Positions 14,095 through 20,347 of a stretch of 20,347 nt of DNA are shown piece after piece. How positions within the stretch are numbered: the first letter of the stretch is position 1; each line of letters opens with the position of its first letter. The notes under the pieces were generated by a model that saw nothing but the letters and a program-made list of their open reading frames with translations, was not told the origin of the DNA and did not search any database. The position numbers and the translations under genes are program-made. Source of the DNA: an uncultured Atopobium sp. (GTDB lineage Bacteria > Actinomycetota > Coriobacteriia > Coriobacteriales > Atopobiaceae); the NCBI GenBank assembly GCA_900555335.1, contig USKU01000015.1, positions 1 through 20,347 on the forward strand. The letters run 5' to 3'.

Positions 14095-15273
14095 ATGTCA
14101 CAGCGCCGATCTTTCACAAGACGAGACGCTCTCTTATTTGCAGGTCTTGGTGTAGCTGCTACGCTGCTTACCCCAGCCAAGCTATTCGCAGACCCACAAA
14201 GCGATCTTGAGGCCGCATCTGCCCAGCTAGACTCTCTTGGTGCAGCTCTTGCAGAGGCCATGGATAACCTTAACGAGAAAACCTATGCGCTTGACGCCAC
14301 CAACAACAAAATTGGTGAGGTTCAGGAGCAGATTGCAGAGACTACAGACCAGCTCAATAAGCAGCGTCTTGTCCTTTCTGCAGCAATGAAGAGTGCTTAT
14401 AAGGCAGGCCCACAAGAGACTTTGGACTTCCTCCTTGGAGCATCTAGCCCAGAGGACTTTGTTAGCCGCGTCTACTATATGGACCGCACCAGCAAGCAGG
14501 AGGCTGACTCCATCAATACCGTCAAGGCTCTTGGTGACCAGCTTCAGGCTCAGCAGCTTGAGCTCCAGGCAGAGCAGGAGAATCTCCAGGCTCAGGTCGC
14601 TGAGATGAAGACAACTGCAGATGGCCTTCAGAGCCAGGTTGCAGAGGCTAAGGCTTACTACGACTCCCTTGATGCAGAGGTAAAGGCGCAGCTTGCTGCT
14701 CAGGAGACTGCATCGGCTAACAACAACGTTGCTTATGCAATTGAGACTGTTACCCGTGAGGCTCCTTCTACCAGCTCTGAGTCTAACGACAGCTCTTCCA
14801 GTGATTCTAGCTCCAGCTCTTCAAGCTCTAGTTCAAGCAGTTCGAGCAGCTCTAGCAGTAGTTCTAACAGCAGCTCTAACTCTGGCGGCGGATCTTACTC
14901 CGGCGGTGGCGGTGGCTACCCAGCTGCAGGCGGCGGCGTTGCAACTGCATATGCATGCATTGGCTATCCATACGTTTGGGGCGGAGCTTCTCCTGCTTCT
15001 GGCTTTGACTGTGGTGGTCTGGTCTACTACTGCTTCCTCGGCTACCGTGCAGGTACCGCAGGAACCATTGGCCGTGCTATTCGCGCTGCTGGTAACTGGC
15101 ATGATTCCATGGATGAGCTTAACTATGGCGACATCATCTTTACTCGTGCAGGATATGAGCACGTTGGAATCTACATTGGCGGTGGCCGCATGATTCACGC
15201 TGCTAACGAGTCCGTCGGTGTTATCGAGGGTCCTGTTTATGCTTGCTATGGTGGAGGACCATTCTCCGGCTAA
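14095..15273 (+). CDS. Secreted NlpC/P60 (C40) peptidoglycan endopeptidase with coiled coil and poly-serine linker
   Basis: A 392-residue protein. The N-terminus SFTRRDALLFAGLGVAATLL carries a twin-arginine pair before a hydrophobic segment and an AxA-like end (LFADP), which suggests Tat export. Residues about 35-215 are Gln/Glu/Ala-rich heptad-like coiled coil, similar to the regulatory coil of RipA/PcsB-type hydrolases. Residues about 225-262 are almost pure serine with a few Asn/Asp, followed by a Gly/Tyr-rich stretch (263-282). The C40 domain runs from about 285 with Cys306 in ASGFDCGGLVYYCF, His356 in YEHVGIYIGGG and His368 in MIHAAN. It likely cuts peptidoglycan cross-bridges or stems during division or daughter-cell separation. 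Serine codons in the linker are mixed (AGC, TCT, TCC, AGT, TCA, TCG), so the run is kept at protein level rather than by simple slippage. It is followed by its own terminator. Confidence 0.9.
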   Translation: MSQRRSFTRRDALLFAGLGVAATLLTPAKLFADPQSDLEAASAQLDSLGAALAEAMDNLNEKTYALDATNNKIGEVQEQIAETTDQLNKQRLVLSAAMKSAYKAGPQETLDFLLGASSPEDFVSRVYYMDRTSKQEADSINTVKALGDQLQAQQLELQAEQENLQAQVAEMKTTADGLQSQVAEAKAYYDSLDAEVKAQLAAQETASANNNVAYAIETVTREAPSTSSESNDSSSSDSSSSSSSSSSSSSSSSSSSSNSSSNSGGGSYSGGGGGYPAAGGGVATAYACIGYPYVWGGASPASGFDCGGLVYYCFLGYRAGTAGTIGRAIRAAGNWHDSMDELNYGDIIFTRAGYEHVGIYIGGGRMIHAANESVGVIEGPVYACYGGGPFSG

Positions 15274-15338
15274 TCAATAGCCAGGGACACAGGTGCACTC
15301 CGCTACGTACAATTTTCTGTACAAACTTTTAACTACAC

Positions 15339-15383
15339 GCACGTAAAGTCGTACAATATCCAAGTACGCTTTACGTGCTTTTT
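15339..15383 (+). terminator. Intrinsic terminator of the NlpC/P60 gene
   Basis: GCACGTAAAG (15339-15348) pairs with CTTTACGTGC (15369-15378). The stem continues, after a small internal loop, through GTAC/GTAC. Five T follow (15379-15383). Confidence 0.88.
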
Positions 15384-15410
15384 ATTAACCATAAACTGCT
15401 AGGGGAGATT

Positions 15411-16997
15411 GTGGCGTTTCATCTCAAACATAAGACAAACGTTATTGAGCGTCACTTTTCTCGAAGGTTTCAGGTAGCTCTCATTGGAGAAGGCCTGCTT
15501 GTTGGCCTTATGGGTGGTGGCGTTGTCACGCTATATCGCCTTTGTCTTTCTTTTGCAGAAGCTCAAATGCGCTCTATTACTCAATCAATCGCAGGTAATT
15601 GGCCATATATGGCTCTTTGGTTTGGCATACTGCTCATCCTGATGGTGATCGTTTGTCTGCTTATGAAGTTTGAACCCTACACCGCTGGCTCTGGAATCCC
15701 TCAGACCAATGCTGAGGTTATGGGATCTGCCGATATGCCTTGGTATCGAGTTCTTCCCGTTAAGTTTATCCAGGGCGTTCTGGTTGCCTTTGGCGGCCTT
15801 TCTATGGGTCGAGAAGGACCGGCGGTACAGCTAGGCGCTGTTTCTGGCAAAGCAGTATCTAAGTTTCTTAAACGCAAAAGGGGAGAAGAACGTCTTTTAG
15901 TCACTTGTGGCGCAGCAGCAGGTATGTCTGCTGCTTTCCATGCACCCCTTACAGGCACACTTTTTGCTATCGAAGAAATTCAAAAAGAGTTTCATGCTCC
16001 ACTGATTATCTCGGCAATGACCGCTTCAGTAGGCGCTGACTTCCTAGTTTCTAACGTCCTTGGTATGAAGCCGGTACTTCAGCTTCCATACGTGGCGCCA
16101 TTACCTCATGTCGACTTTGCATTTGTTCTTATCGTCGGTTTTATCTGTGGTTTATTAGGAGCGCTCCACAATAAAGGAATGTTCTTTGCCCAGGGGCTGT
16201 ACAAAAAGATAACTAAGTTTGCGCCTTTCTCGAGACTCATTATTCCATTCATGCTAGCTGGAATTATGGCTTTTATCTGGCCAGATCTTCTTTGTGGTGG
16301 CGACGCCATTATTGAGAAAATCAAAGAGCCAGCAACGCTTACCGAGCTCATGGTCATAGCACTTTTACTGGGCAAATACTTCTTTACCACAACGTGTTTT
16401 GCTGCAGGAACGCCTGGAGGAACTCTTTTTCCAATGGTTGTAATGGGAACACTTGTTGGAACACTGTTTGCCCTGGTAGCAACCCATATTTTTGGTATTC
16501 CAATGGCATATGCGCCAAACTTCATTGCCATGGGCGTCGCAGGTATTTTTGCTGGAGCAGTAAGAGCGCCTGTAACCGGAGTAGTTCTTATATTTGAGCT
16601 CACCGGGTCTCTCGAGGCTCTTATGGCCATGTCGGCAGTTGCAATCGTGTCCTACGTAACCGCTAATATCCTGCGTGTTGACCCATTCTACGAGCACTTA
16701 CTTGCAGAATTCTTAGCTTCTCAGCAAGGGGAGTCTAAACGAACGCTCAATTCTGGCGAGAAAATCCTTCATGAGTTCACTGTTGGCCAAGGGAGTCCCG
16801 TTGAGGGCAAATTGCTCCAAGATATCCCGTGGCCTGACAAAGTGAGGGTTGTAACTATTGATCGTGCGGGCTTGGAGATTATTCCAACCGGTCAAACTGA
16901 ACTGATGGCACTCGATAAGATTCTTGTTATTTATGATGAGATGTATGAAAGCGATGTCATGATTAAATTGAATGTCATGACTGACTCATCGGTATAG
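15411..16997 (+). CDS. ClC family chloride/proton antiporter with C-terminal TrkA-C (RCK) domain
   Basis: A 528-residue membrane protein. ClC selectivity-filter motifs are in order: GSGIP (93-97), GREGP (133-137, with Glu135 as gating glutamate) and the GTPGGTLFP loop (333-341). Glu188-Glu189 in HAPLTGTLFAIEEI correspond to the internal proton glutamate of the E. coli exchanger, so this is probably a 2 Cl-/H+ antiporter rather than a channel or a fluoride exporter. About 450-510 form a soluble TrkA-C-like regulatory domain, ending near LDKILVIYDE. The start is GTG at 15411 with AGGGGAG just upstream (15401-15407). A longer frame from a GTG at 15375 begins inside the terminator stem and is unlikely. 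It stands alone between two terminators and may serve acid or osmotic stress tolerance. Confidence 0.93.
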   Translation: MAFHLKHKTNVIERHFSRRFQVALIGEGLLVGLMGGGVVTLYRLCLSFAEAQMRSITQSIAGNWPYMALWFGILLILMVIVCLLMKFEPYTAGSGIPQTNAEVMGSADMPWYRVLPVKFIQGVLVAFGGLSMGREGPAVQLGAVSGKAVSKFLKRKRGEERLLVTCGAAAGMSAAFHAPLTGTLFAIEEIQKEFHAPLIISAMTASVGADFLVSNVLGMKPVLQLPYVAPLPHVDFAFVLIVGFICGLLGALHNKGMFFAQGLYKKITKFAPFSRLIIPFMLAGIMAFIWPDLLCGGDAIIEKIKEPATLTELMVIALLLGKYFFTTTCFAAGTPGGTLFPMVVMGTLVGTLFALVATHIFGIPMAYAPNFIAMGVAGIFAGAVRAPVTGVVLIFELTGSLEALMAMSAVAIVSYVTANILRVDPFYEHLLAEFLASQQGESKRTLNSGEKILHEFTVGQGSPVEGKLLQDIPWPDKVRVVTIDRAGLEIIPTGQTELMALDKILVIYDEMYESDVMIKLNVMTDSSV

Positions 16998-17025
16998 CGC
17001 TTATCACTGTCGCACACGTTACCGT

Positions 17026-17058
17026 AAAGGAGAGGGGCTCAAAATCCTTCTCCTTTTT
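17026..17058 (+). terminator. Intrinsic terminator of the ClC gene
   Basis: AAAGGAGAGGG (17026-17036) pairs with CCTTCTCCTTT (17046-17056) with one G-U, and more T follow. It lies 29 bases after the ClC stop codon. Confidence 0.85.
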
Positions 17059-17521
17059 CTTCAATTCATTAGTTTACATAATATCGATTATCAGACTTTT
17101 ACTTACTATTATATAAATAGTATCGACTGCAATAGTATACAGAGCTTCAATCACATTATTATTACCCAGAAAATGAGCCTCTGAGAGCCTTTCTAAGCCA
17201 CGATTTTAATTACTTATGAGTAATTACACCTACAGCTCTATAAACTATATTTAATGACATGATAAATTTGATGATTATTCAATTTGATAAGTTGGCGACA
17301 ATACTGAATCTTTTATTTATAAAATAGCTTTCTTGGTACCTCTCTAAAACTAATTTTTAGGGCTGAACGTATTTTTATAGTTATACATATTGATAAATCA
17401 TCTTGAAATAACTTAATCACAGAGCTTTATATATTCAATGTATTGATGGCTACAAAATTACACTGTCTTATGCTTCATCGTATGATTTTAACCTTTTACT
17501 CCCCTTTTATAAAAAATAAGC
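17059..17521. other. AT-rich gene-free stretch with small hairpins
   Basis: No open frame of 60 codons or more is present on either strand, and no recognisable gene remnant was found by eye. Small perfect dyads occur: TACTATT/AATAGTA (17104-17110 with 17116-17122) and TAATTACT/AGTAATTA (17207-17214 with 17219-17226). It marks the change from core-like genes to the AT-rich cassette at 17639-19996 and may be decayed DNA at an insertion boundary. Confidence 0.5.
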
Positions 17522-17560
17522 AATCTACCTGCATAAATACAATAAATATGCAGGTAGATT
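17522..17560. repeat. Perfect 14-bp inverted repeat upstream of the methyltransferase cassette
   Basis: AATCTACCTGCATA (17522-17535) and TATGCAGGTAGATT (17547-17560) are exactly complementary around an 11-base A/T-rich centre. No T run follows on the plus strand, so it is not a classic terminator. The GCAGGTAGATT in each arm is identical to 3085-3095 upstream of oleate hydratase. It lies about 33 bases before a TATAAT box. Operator, upstream activation site or relic of a mobile element end are all possible. Confidence 0.75.
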
Positions 17561-17592
17561 AGGTAAAAATCCTTCTATACAGTCAAACGATA

Positions 17593-17598
17593 TATAAT
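17593..17598 (+). promoter_or_regulatory. -10 box of the four-gene cassette
   Basis: TATAAT in an AT-rich context, 41 bases before the ATG at 17639. The -35 region at 17570-17575 (TCCTTC) is poor, which would suit an activated promoter, given the palindrome just upstream. Confidence 0.4.
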
Positions 17599-17638
17599 AA
17601 TTGTACATCCGAAAATCACGGTCTTAAGGAAACATACT

Positions 17639-18400
17639 ATGGAAAAACAAGCACTTCTCGCCCAATGGCTTCATGAACAAGAAATTGCTCATATCAAGGG
17701 ATGGGATTTCTCCCATATTAGGAACAGATATAAAGAAGAGGATGATCTTCCATGGGACTTTGGAAGTATCATCAAATCCTATCTACACGATACTGATTAT
17801 CTATTAGATATGGAAACGGGTGGTGGAGAATTTCTTTTGTCTTTTCTCACCAATCCTAAACAGACTGCAGCAATTGAAGGTTATGCTCCAAACATCAAAC
17901 TGTGTGAAGAGAGACTCCTTCCTTTAGGGATAGACTTTAAGGCAGCTGACGGAGGAGATGAGCTTCCGTTTGAAGATGATTACTTTGATCTTGTTACCAA
18001 CAGACACGGTAAATACAACATACAAGAACTAAAAAGAATTCTTAAAAGTGGGGGTATGTTTCTTACGCAACAGGTTGGCGCTGAGAATGACAGGGACCTG
18101 GTAGAGCTTCTACTAGGAGATATCGAGCTTCCCTTTCCTAAAGCTTATTTAAGTATTGCCAGACAAGAATTAATAAATAATGGATTTGACATTATTGAGG
18201 AAGCTGAAGCCTATAGGCCAATAGAATTTTATGATGTAGGTGCTCTTGTTTGGTTTGCAAGAATCATTGACTGGGAATTCCCATACTTTGAAGTCAAAAA
18301 ATACCAAGAGAACCTCTTTAAAGCTCAGAAAATTATTGAGCAAGATGGCGTAATCAAGGGAAAAATTCATCGATACTACTTTGTGGCGAGGAAAAAGTAA
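17639..18400 (+). CDS. Class I SAM-dependent methyltransferase of Firmicutes type
   Basis: A 253-residue methyltransferase. An N-terminal helix carries HIKGWDFSHI (a 'GWDFS' signature often seen in these proteins). Motif I is LLDMETGGGEFLL (about 56-68), strand 2 AIEGYAPN, then LPFEDDYFDLVTNRH and ELKRILKSGGMFLTQQVG. A C-terminal module with EFYDVGALVWFARIIDWEFP is probably the substrate lid. The substrate is unknown. AAGGAAA lies 7-8 bases upstream of ATG. It is the first gene of a co-directional set with gaps of only about 30-45 bases and a terminator after the last, so it is probably an operon. It is AT-richer than the core genes, suggesting transfer. Confidence 0.85.
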   Translation: MEKQALLAQWLHEQEIAHIKGWDFSHIRNRYKEEDDLPWDFGSIIKSYLHDTDYLLDMETGGGEFLLSFLTNPKQTAAIEGYAPNIKLCEERLLPLGIDFKAADGGDELPFEDDYFDLVTNRHGKYNIQELKRILKSGGMFLTQQVGAENDRDLVELLLGDIELPFPKAYLSIARQELINNGFDIIEEAEAYRPIEFYDVGALVWFARIIDWEFPYFEVKKYQENLFKAQKIIEQDGVIKGKIHRYYFVARKK

Positions 18401-18442
18401 TATATCAAGACAAATTTAGGAGACTATCAAAGAAAGAAAACT

Positions 18443-19015
18443 ATGAAAGCAAAAAAAGAACTGTCAGAAATGTCTCTGAACGAATTATGGGAACTTTTCC
18501 CAATATTTCTTGTCGAGCACAATGACAAATGGGATGCATTTTATAGTGAAATGGAAGCCAAGCTACAATATAATTTACCTAAACACTCTATAAAGAGGAT
18601 TAGTCATATTGGTAGTACCGCAGTTCCTGGAATATGGGCAAAAGATATAGTCGACGTTCTTGTTGAAATTTCAACAGATTCTAATATCGAATGTATTGCG
18701 CAACTTATCGAACGCAGTGGACTTCTGCAAATGTCAACGGAAGATCGCAGAATATCTTTGAACTCTGGTTATACTAAAAATGGGTTTGCCGATAAGGTCT
18801 TTCACATTCATCTCCGATATGTCGGAGATAACGATGAACTGTATTTTCGAGATTACCTGAAAGACCATCCACAGATTGCAAAAGAATACGAAACGTTGAA
18901 ATTGGGTTTATGGAAACAATTTGAACACAATAGAGATGCTTATACAGAAGCTAAAACAAAATTCATCAGAAAATGGACTGCTGTAGCAAAGAGTGATTAC
19001 GCTGGGCGTTATTGA
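18443..19015 (+). CDS. GrpB/UPF0157 family protein (nucleotidyltransferase-like fold)
   Basis: A 190-residue protein. Family hallmarks are RISHIGSTAVPGIWAKDIVDVLVE (about 52-75, the GS-x-A-V-P-G and D-x-x-V pattern of the nucleotidyltransferase-like fold), HIHLRYVG, and the C-terminal LYFRDYLKDHPQIAKEYE ... YTEAKTKFI. The biochemical role of the family is poorly known. An N-terminal extension of about 20 residues carries ELWELFPIFLVEHNDKW. The ribosome site is unclear: AGGAG lies about 20 bases upstream of the ATG, too far to act, so an internal start (Met10) is possible. Gap to the methyltransferase is 42 bases and to the next gene 41. Confidence 0.85.
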   Translation: MKAKKELSEMSLNELWELFPIFLVEHNDKWDAFYSEMEAKLQYNLPKHSIKRISHIGSTAVPGIWAKDIVDVLVEISTDSNIECIAQLIERSGLLQMSTEDRRISLNSGYTKNGFADKVFHIHLRYVGDNDELYFRDYLKDHPQIAKEYETLKLGLWKQFEHNRDAYTEAKTKFIRKWTAVAKSDYAGRY

Positions 19016-19056
19016 CTAGAAGAACAAAATGCAGTCATAGATTTTCGGAGACAGCC

Positions 19057-19439
19057 ATGAGAATTGAACATATCGCACTGTATGTAAACGATTTAGAGAG
19101 TGCTCGACGGTTTTTTGTAAGCACTTTGGAGCAACATCCAACGATGGCTATCATAATCCTCAAACGGATTTTCGCTCGTACTTCCTTTCCTTCGATAAAG
19201 GTGCACGACTTGAAATCATGAACAAACCTAAAATGTCAGATTTACCAAAAGAGATCAACCGCACGGGATACGCTCATATTGCATTTAGTATCGGAAGTAA
19301 AGAAAAGGTAGATACCCTCACTGCAGAGTTGAAAGCAGACGGCTATGAAGTCATCAGCGGACCAAGAACAACCGGAGATGGCTATTATGAAAGTTGCATT
19401 ATTGCCCTTGAAGACAATCAAATTGAAATTACGGTTTAA
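19057..19439 (+). pseudogene. Glyoxalase/VOC family gene broken by a one-base frameshift in a T run
   Basis: The ATG at 19057 has CGGAG 6 bases upstream and reads MRIEHIALYVNDLESARRFF. After the T6 run at 19111-19116 this frame gives unrelated sequence and stops at 19219-19221. If one T is added, the reading continues KHFGATSNDGYHNPQTDFRS, then SFDKGARLEIMNKPKMSDLP and ends ESCIIALEDNQIEITV at 19439: a complete VOC protein of about 127 residues with the usual beta-alpha-beta-beta-beta repeats. A deletion in a homopolymer may be a true mutation, phase variation or a sequencing error. The VOC fold binds a metal in many members (His5 and Glu in IEITV are typical positions), but substrate is unknown. 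Confidence 0.85.
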
Positions 19440-19468
19440 CTAAAAATTTAATTATCTCAAGGAGTTAC

Positions 19469-19996
19469 ATGAAGATCGCTCTTATAAAACCAACTGAAGA
19501 AAATAAAGCACAGCTCATAGAGATGCTTGATGAGTGGAAACATGATATCGAGACAAATCATACAAATCCATCTCCAAGACGCATTTTTAGATTCGATCAC
19601 CATGACTTTACAAACTATCTAGAACAACTAGACGAAAAGGAACCAGTTCCAGCTTGTCGAGTGCCTACAACAACCCTCTTTTGCTATGACTACGATAAAG
19701 ACATTTTTGTTGGTGCTGTAAATATTCGCCATTGCCTTGATGAGGGACTTCTACATAGTGGTGGACATATTGGTGATGGAATTCGACCAAGTGAGCGAAG
19801 AAAAGGATATGCAACAGCAATGATTGCGCTGGCGCTCAAAGAATGTAAGAAACTTGGTATTGAGCGTGTTCTCATGTGCTGCCGTAAAGATAATATCGGA
19901 TCTGCAAAGTCAATTATCAATAACGGCGGAATACTCGAAAACGAAGTCCTTGATGAGGACGATGTGCTTACGCAAAGATATTGGATTGACCTTTAG
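19469..19996 (+). CDS. GNAT family N-acetyltransferase
   Basis: A 175-residue acetyltransferase. The acetyl-CoA-binding motif A is GGHIGDGIRPSERRKGYATAM (about residues 98-118, with R/Q-x-x-G-x-G/A in the form RRKGYA). It follows the strand DIFVGAVNIRH and precedes ECKKLGIERVLMCCRKDNIGSAKSIINNGG, the usual C-terminal half. The acceptor substrate is unknown; small-molecule or drug acetylation is common for such genes. AAGGAG lies 6 bases before ATG. It is the last gene of the cassette and is followed by a strong bidirectional terminator. Confidence 0.9.
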   Translation: MKIALIKPTEENKAQLIEMLDEWKHDIETNHTNPSPRRIFRFDHHDFTNYLEQLDEKEPVPACRVPTTTLFCYDYDKDIFVGAVNIRHCLDEGLLHSGGHIGDGIRPSERRKGYATAMIALALKECKKLGIERVLMCCRKDNIGSAKSIINNGGILENEVLDEDDVLTQRYWIDL

Positions 19997-20021
19997 TAGT
20001 TCTTCTCGCCAAAGAAATAAC

Positions 20022-20053
20022 AAGGGGACCGTAATTATTTGCGGTCCCCTTTT
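20022..20053. terminator. Bidirectional intrinsic terminator between the GNAT gene and trxB
   Basis: AAGGGGACCG (20022-20031) pairs perfectly with CGGTCCCCTT (20042-20051), with a 10-base A/T loop and TT after it on the plus strand. On the minus strand it is followed by TTGTTATTT. It sits between the convergent GNAT and thioredoxin reductase genes. Confidence 0.88.
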
Positions 20054-20088
20054 GGTATCAAACTTTAAAGCTTCTTATCGAGAAACTC

Positions 20089-20347
20089 TTAGCCCTCGAC
20101 AGGCTGTCCAAGATAGGATGCTACAGAAGTTGCGGCAATGGCACCGTCTGCAGCTGCAGTAATAATCTGACGCAGTGGCTTCTTATTGAGGTCTCCTGCA
20201 GTAAAGAGACCGGGTGTCTTAGTAGCCATACGCTCGTCAGCAAGAACATAGCCCTGCTCGTCAAGATCTACAAGGTCTGTCAGAAGCTCAGTTGAAGGAA
20301 CACGACCAACTAAGACAAAGACACCAAAGCTGCCCTCATCAAATGTC
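20089..20347 (-). CDS. trxB: Thioredoxin reductase, C-terminal fragment (runs off right edge)
   Basis: The minus strand from the right edge to TAA at 20089-20091 encodes about 86 residues: TFDEGSFGVFVLVGRVPSTE, then LDEQGYVLADERMATKTPGL, FTAGDLNKKPLRQIITAAAD and GAIAATSVASYLGQPVEG. This is the C-terminal FAD-binding half of a thioredoxin reductase, with the family signatures GY(I/V)..DE.M.T...G(V/L)F.AGD and K.LRQ(I/V).TA..DGA.AA. The Cys-x-x-Cys redox pair would lie beyond the window. The enzyme passes electrons from NADPH to thioredoxin. A closely related ferredoxin-dependent reductase cannot be excluded from the fragment. Confidence 0.9.
   Translation of the reverse strand, partial: TFDEGSFGVFVLVGRVPSTELLTDLVDLDEQGYVLADERMATKTPGLFTAGDLNKKPLRQIITAAADGAIAATSVASYLGQPVEG

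Noticed and set aside
14767..14880. Serine-rich DNA as a CRISPR array or simple microsatellite
   Set aside because: There are no spacers and no fixed DNA unit; six different serine codons are mixed, so it is only a protein-level repeat.
14693..15198. Long Ala/Leu/Val-rich frames on both strands over the NlpC/P60 gene
   Set aside because: They are frame-shifted readings of the serine/glycine-rich linker and catalytic domain; composition is a by-product of that repeat.
15375..15410. Upstream start of the ClC protein at GTG 15375
   Set aside because: It falls inside the terminator stem of the preceding gene, and the GTG at 15411 has its own AGGGGAG.
17059..17638. Hidden gene or small RNA in the AT-rich gap
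   Set aside because: No frame of useful length, no convincing promoter-terminator pair and no recognisable RNA fold; only short dyads are seen.

Overview
The window looks like a chromosomal segment from a low-to-moderate GC actinobacterium, most likely a Coriobacteriia member of the Atopobium/Lancefieldella type. This is an inference from three things: a pgsA ... garA-like FHA gene, ftsR-like MerR gene neighbourhood known from other Actinobacteria, a Tat-exported poly-serine NlpC/P60 protein, and a mix of actinobacterial core genes with Firmicutes-like accessory genes. No rRNA, tRNA, CRISPR array, transposase or integrase was seen.

Layout. (a) 1-484: N-terminal part of a minus-strand gene that runs off the left edge, resembling the N-terminal domain of HNH-type restriction endonucleases. 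(b) 697-5028: a flavin NADH oxidase, a SAM methyltransferase on the minus strand, and a divergent oleate hydratase. Strong hairpin terminators follow the oxidase and the hydratase. (c) 5243-6097: an AT-rich, Firmicutes-like methyltransferase interrupted by an in-frame TAG, with a 16-bp palindrome over its -10. (d) 6100-8516: a HAD phosphatase (minus) and an M20 peptidase (plus). (e) 8582-13689: a co-directional cluster of pgsA, a D,D-carboxypeptidase, a GcvT-fold protein, RidA, a GarA/OdhI-like FHA protein, an FtsR-like MerR regulator and apt. Several genes overlap by 1-4 bases. (f) 14095-16995: a secreted NlpC/P60 hydrolase with a coiled coil and a poly-serine linker, then a ClC chloride/proton antiporter, each with its own terminator. 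(g) 17059-17638: an AT-rich stretch without genes, rich in inverted repeats. (h) 17639-19996: a four-gene AT-rich cassette (methyltransferase, GrpB-like, frameshifted VOC protein, GNAT) ending in a bidirectional terminator shared with (i) a partial thioredoxin reductase on the minus strand.

How the parts may fit together. Cluster (e) joins membrane lipid synthesis (PgsA), peptidoglycan trimming (DacA), metabolite repair (RidA, perhaps the GcvT-like protein), a phospho-switch FHA protein and a cell-division regulator. It resembles the pgsA2-gcvH-garA-Rv1828 region of mycobacteria, but with different genes between the conserved ends. The NADH oxidase, oleate hydratase and thioredoxin reductase fit an oxygen-exposed, mucosal or oral fermentative lifestyle. 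Two genes are broken (TAG in a methyltransferase; one-base loss in a T run of a VOC gene), and both lie in the AT-rich acquired-looking segments.

The best leads for new biology are the perfect palindromes sitting on promoter elements (628-642, 5243-5258), a GCAGGTA-centred motif shared by two loci 14 kb apart (3039-3206 and 17522-17560), and the divergent GcvT-like protein coupled to RidA. I did not find convincing evidence of a wholly new multi-gene system.
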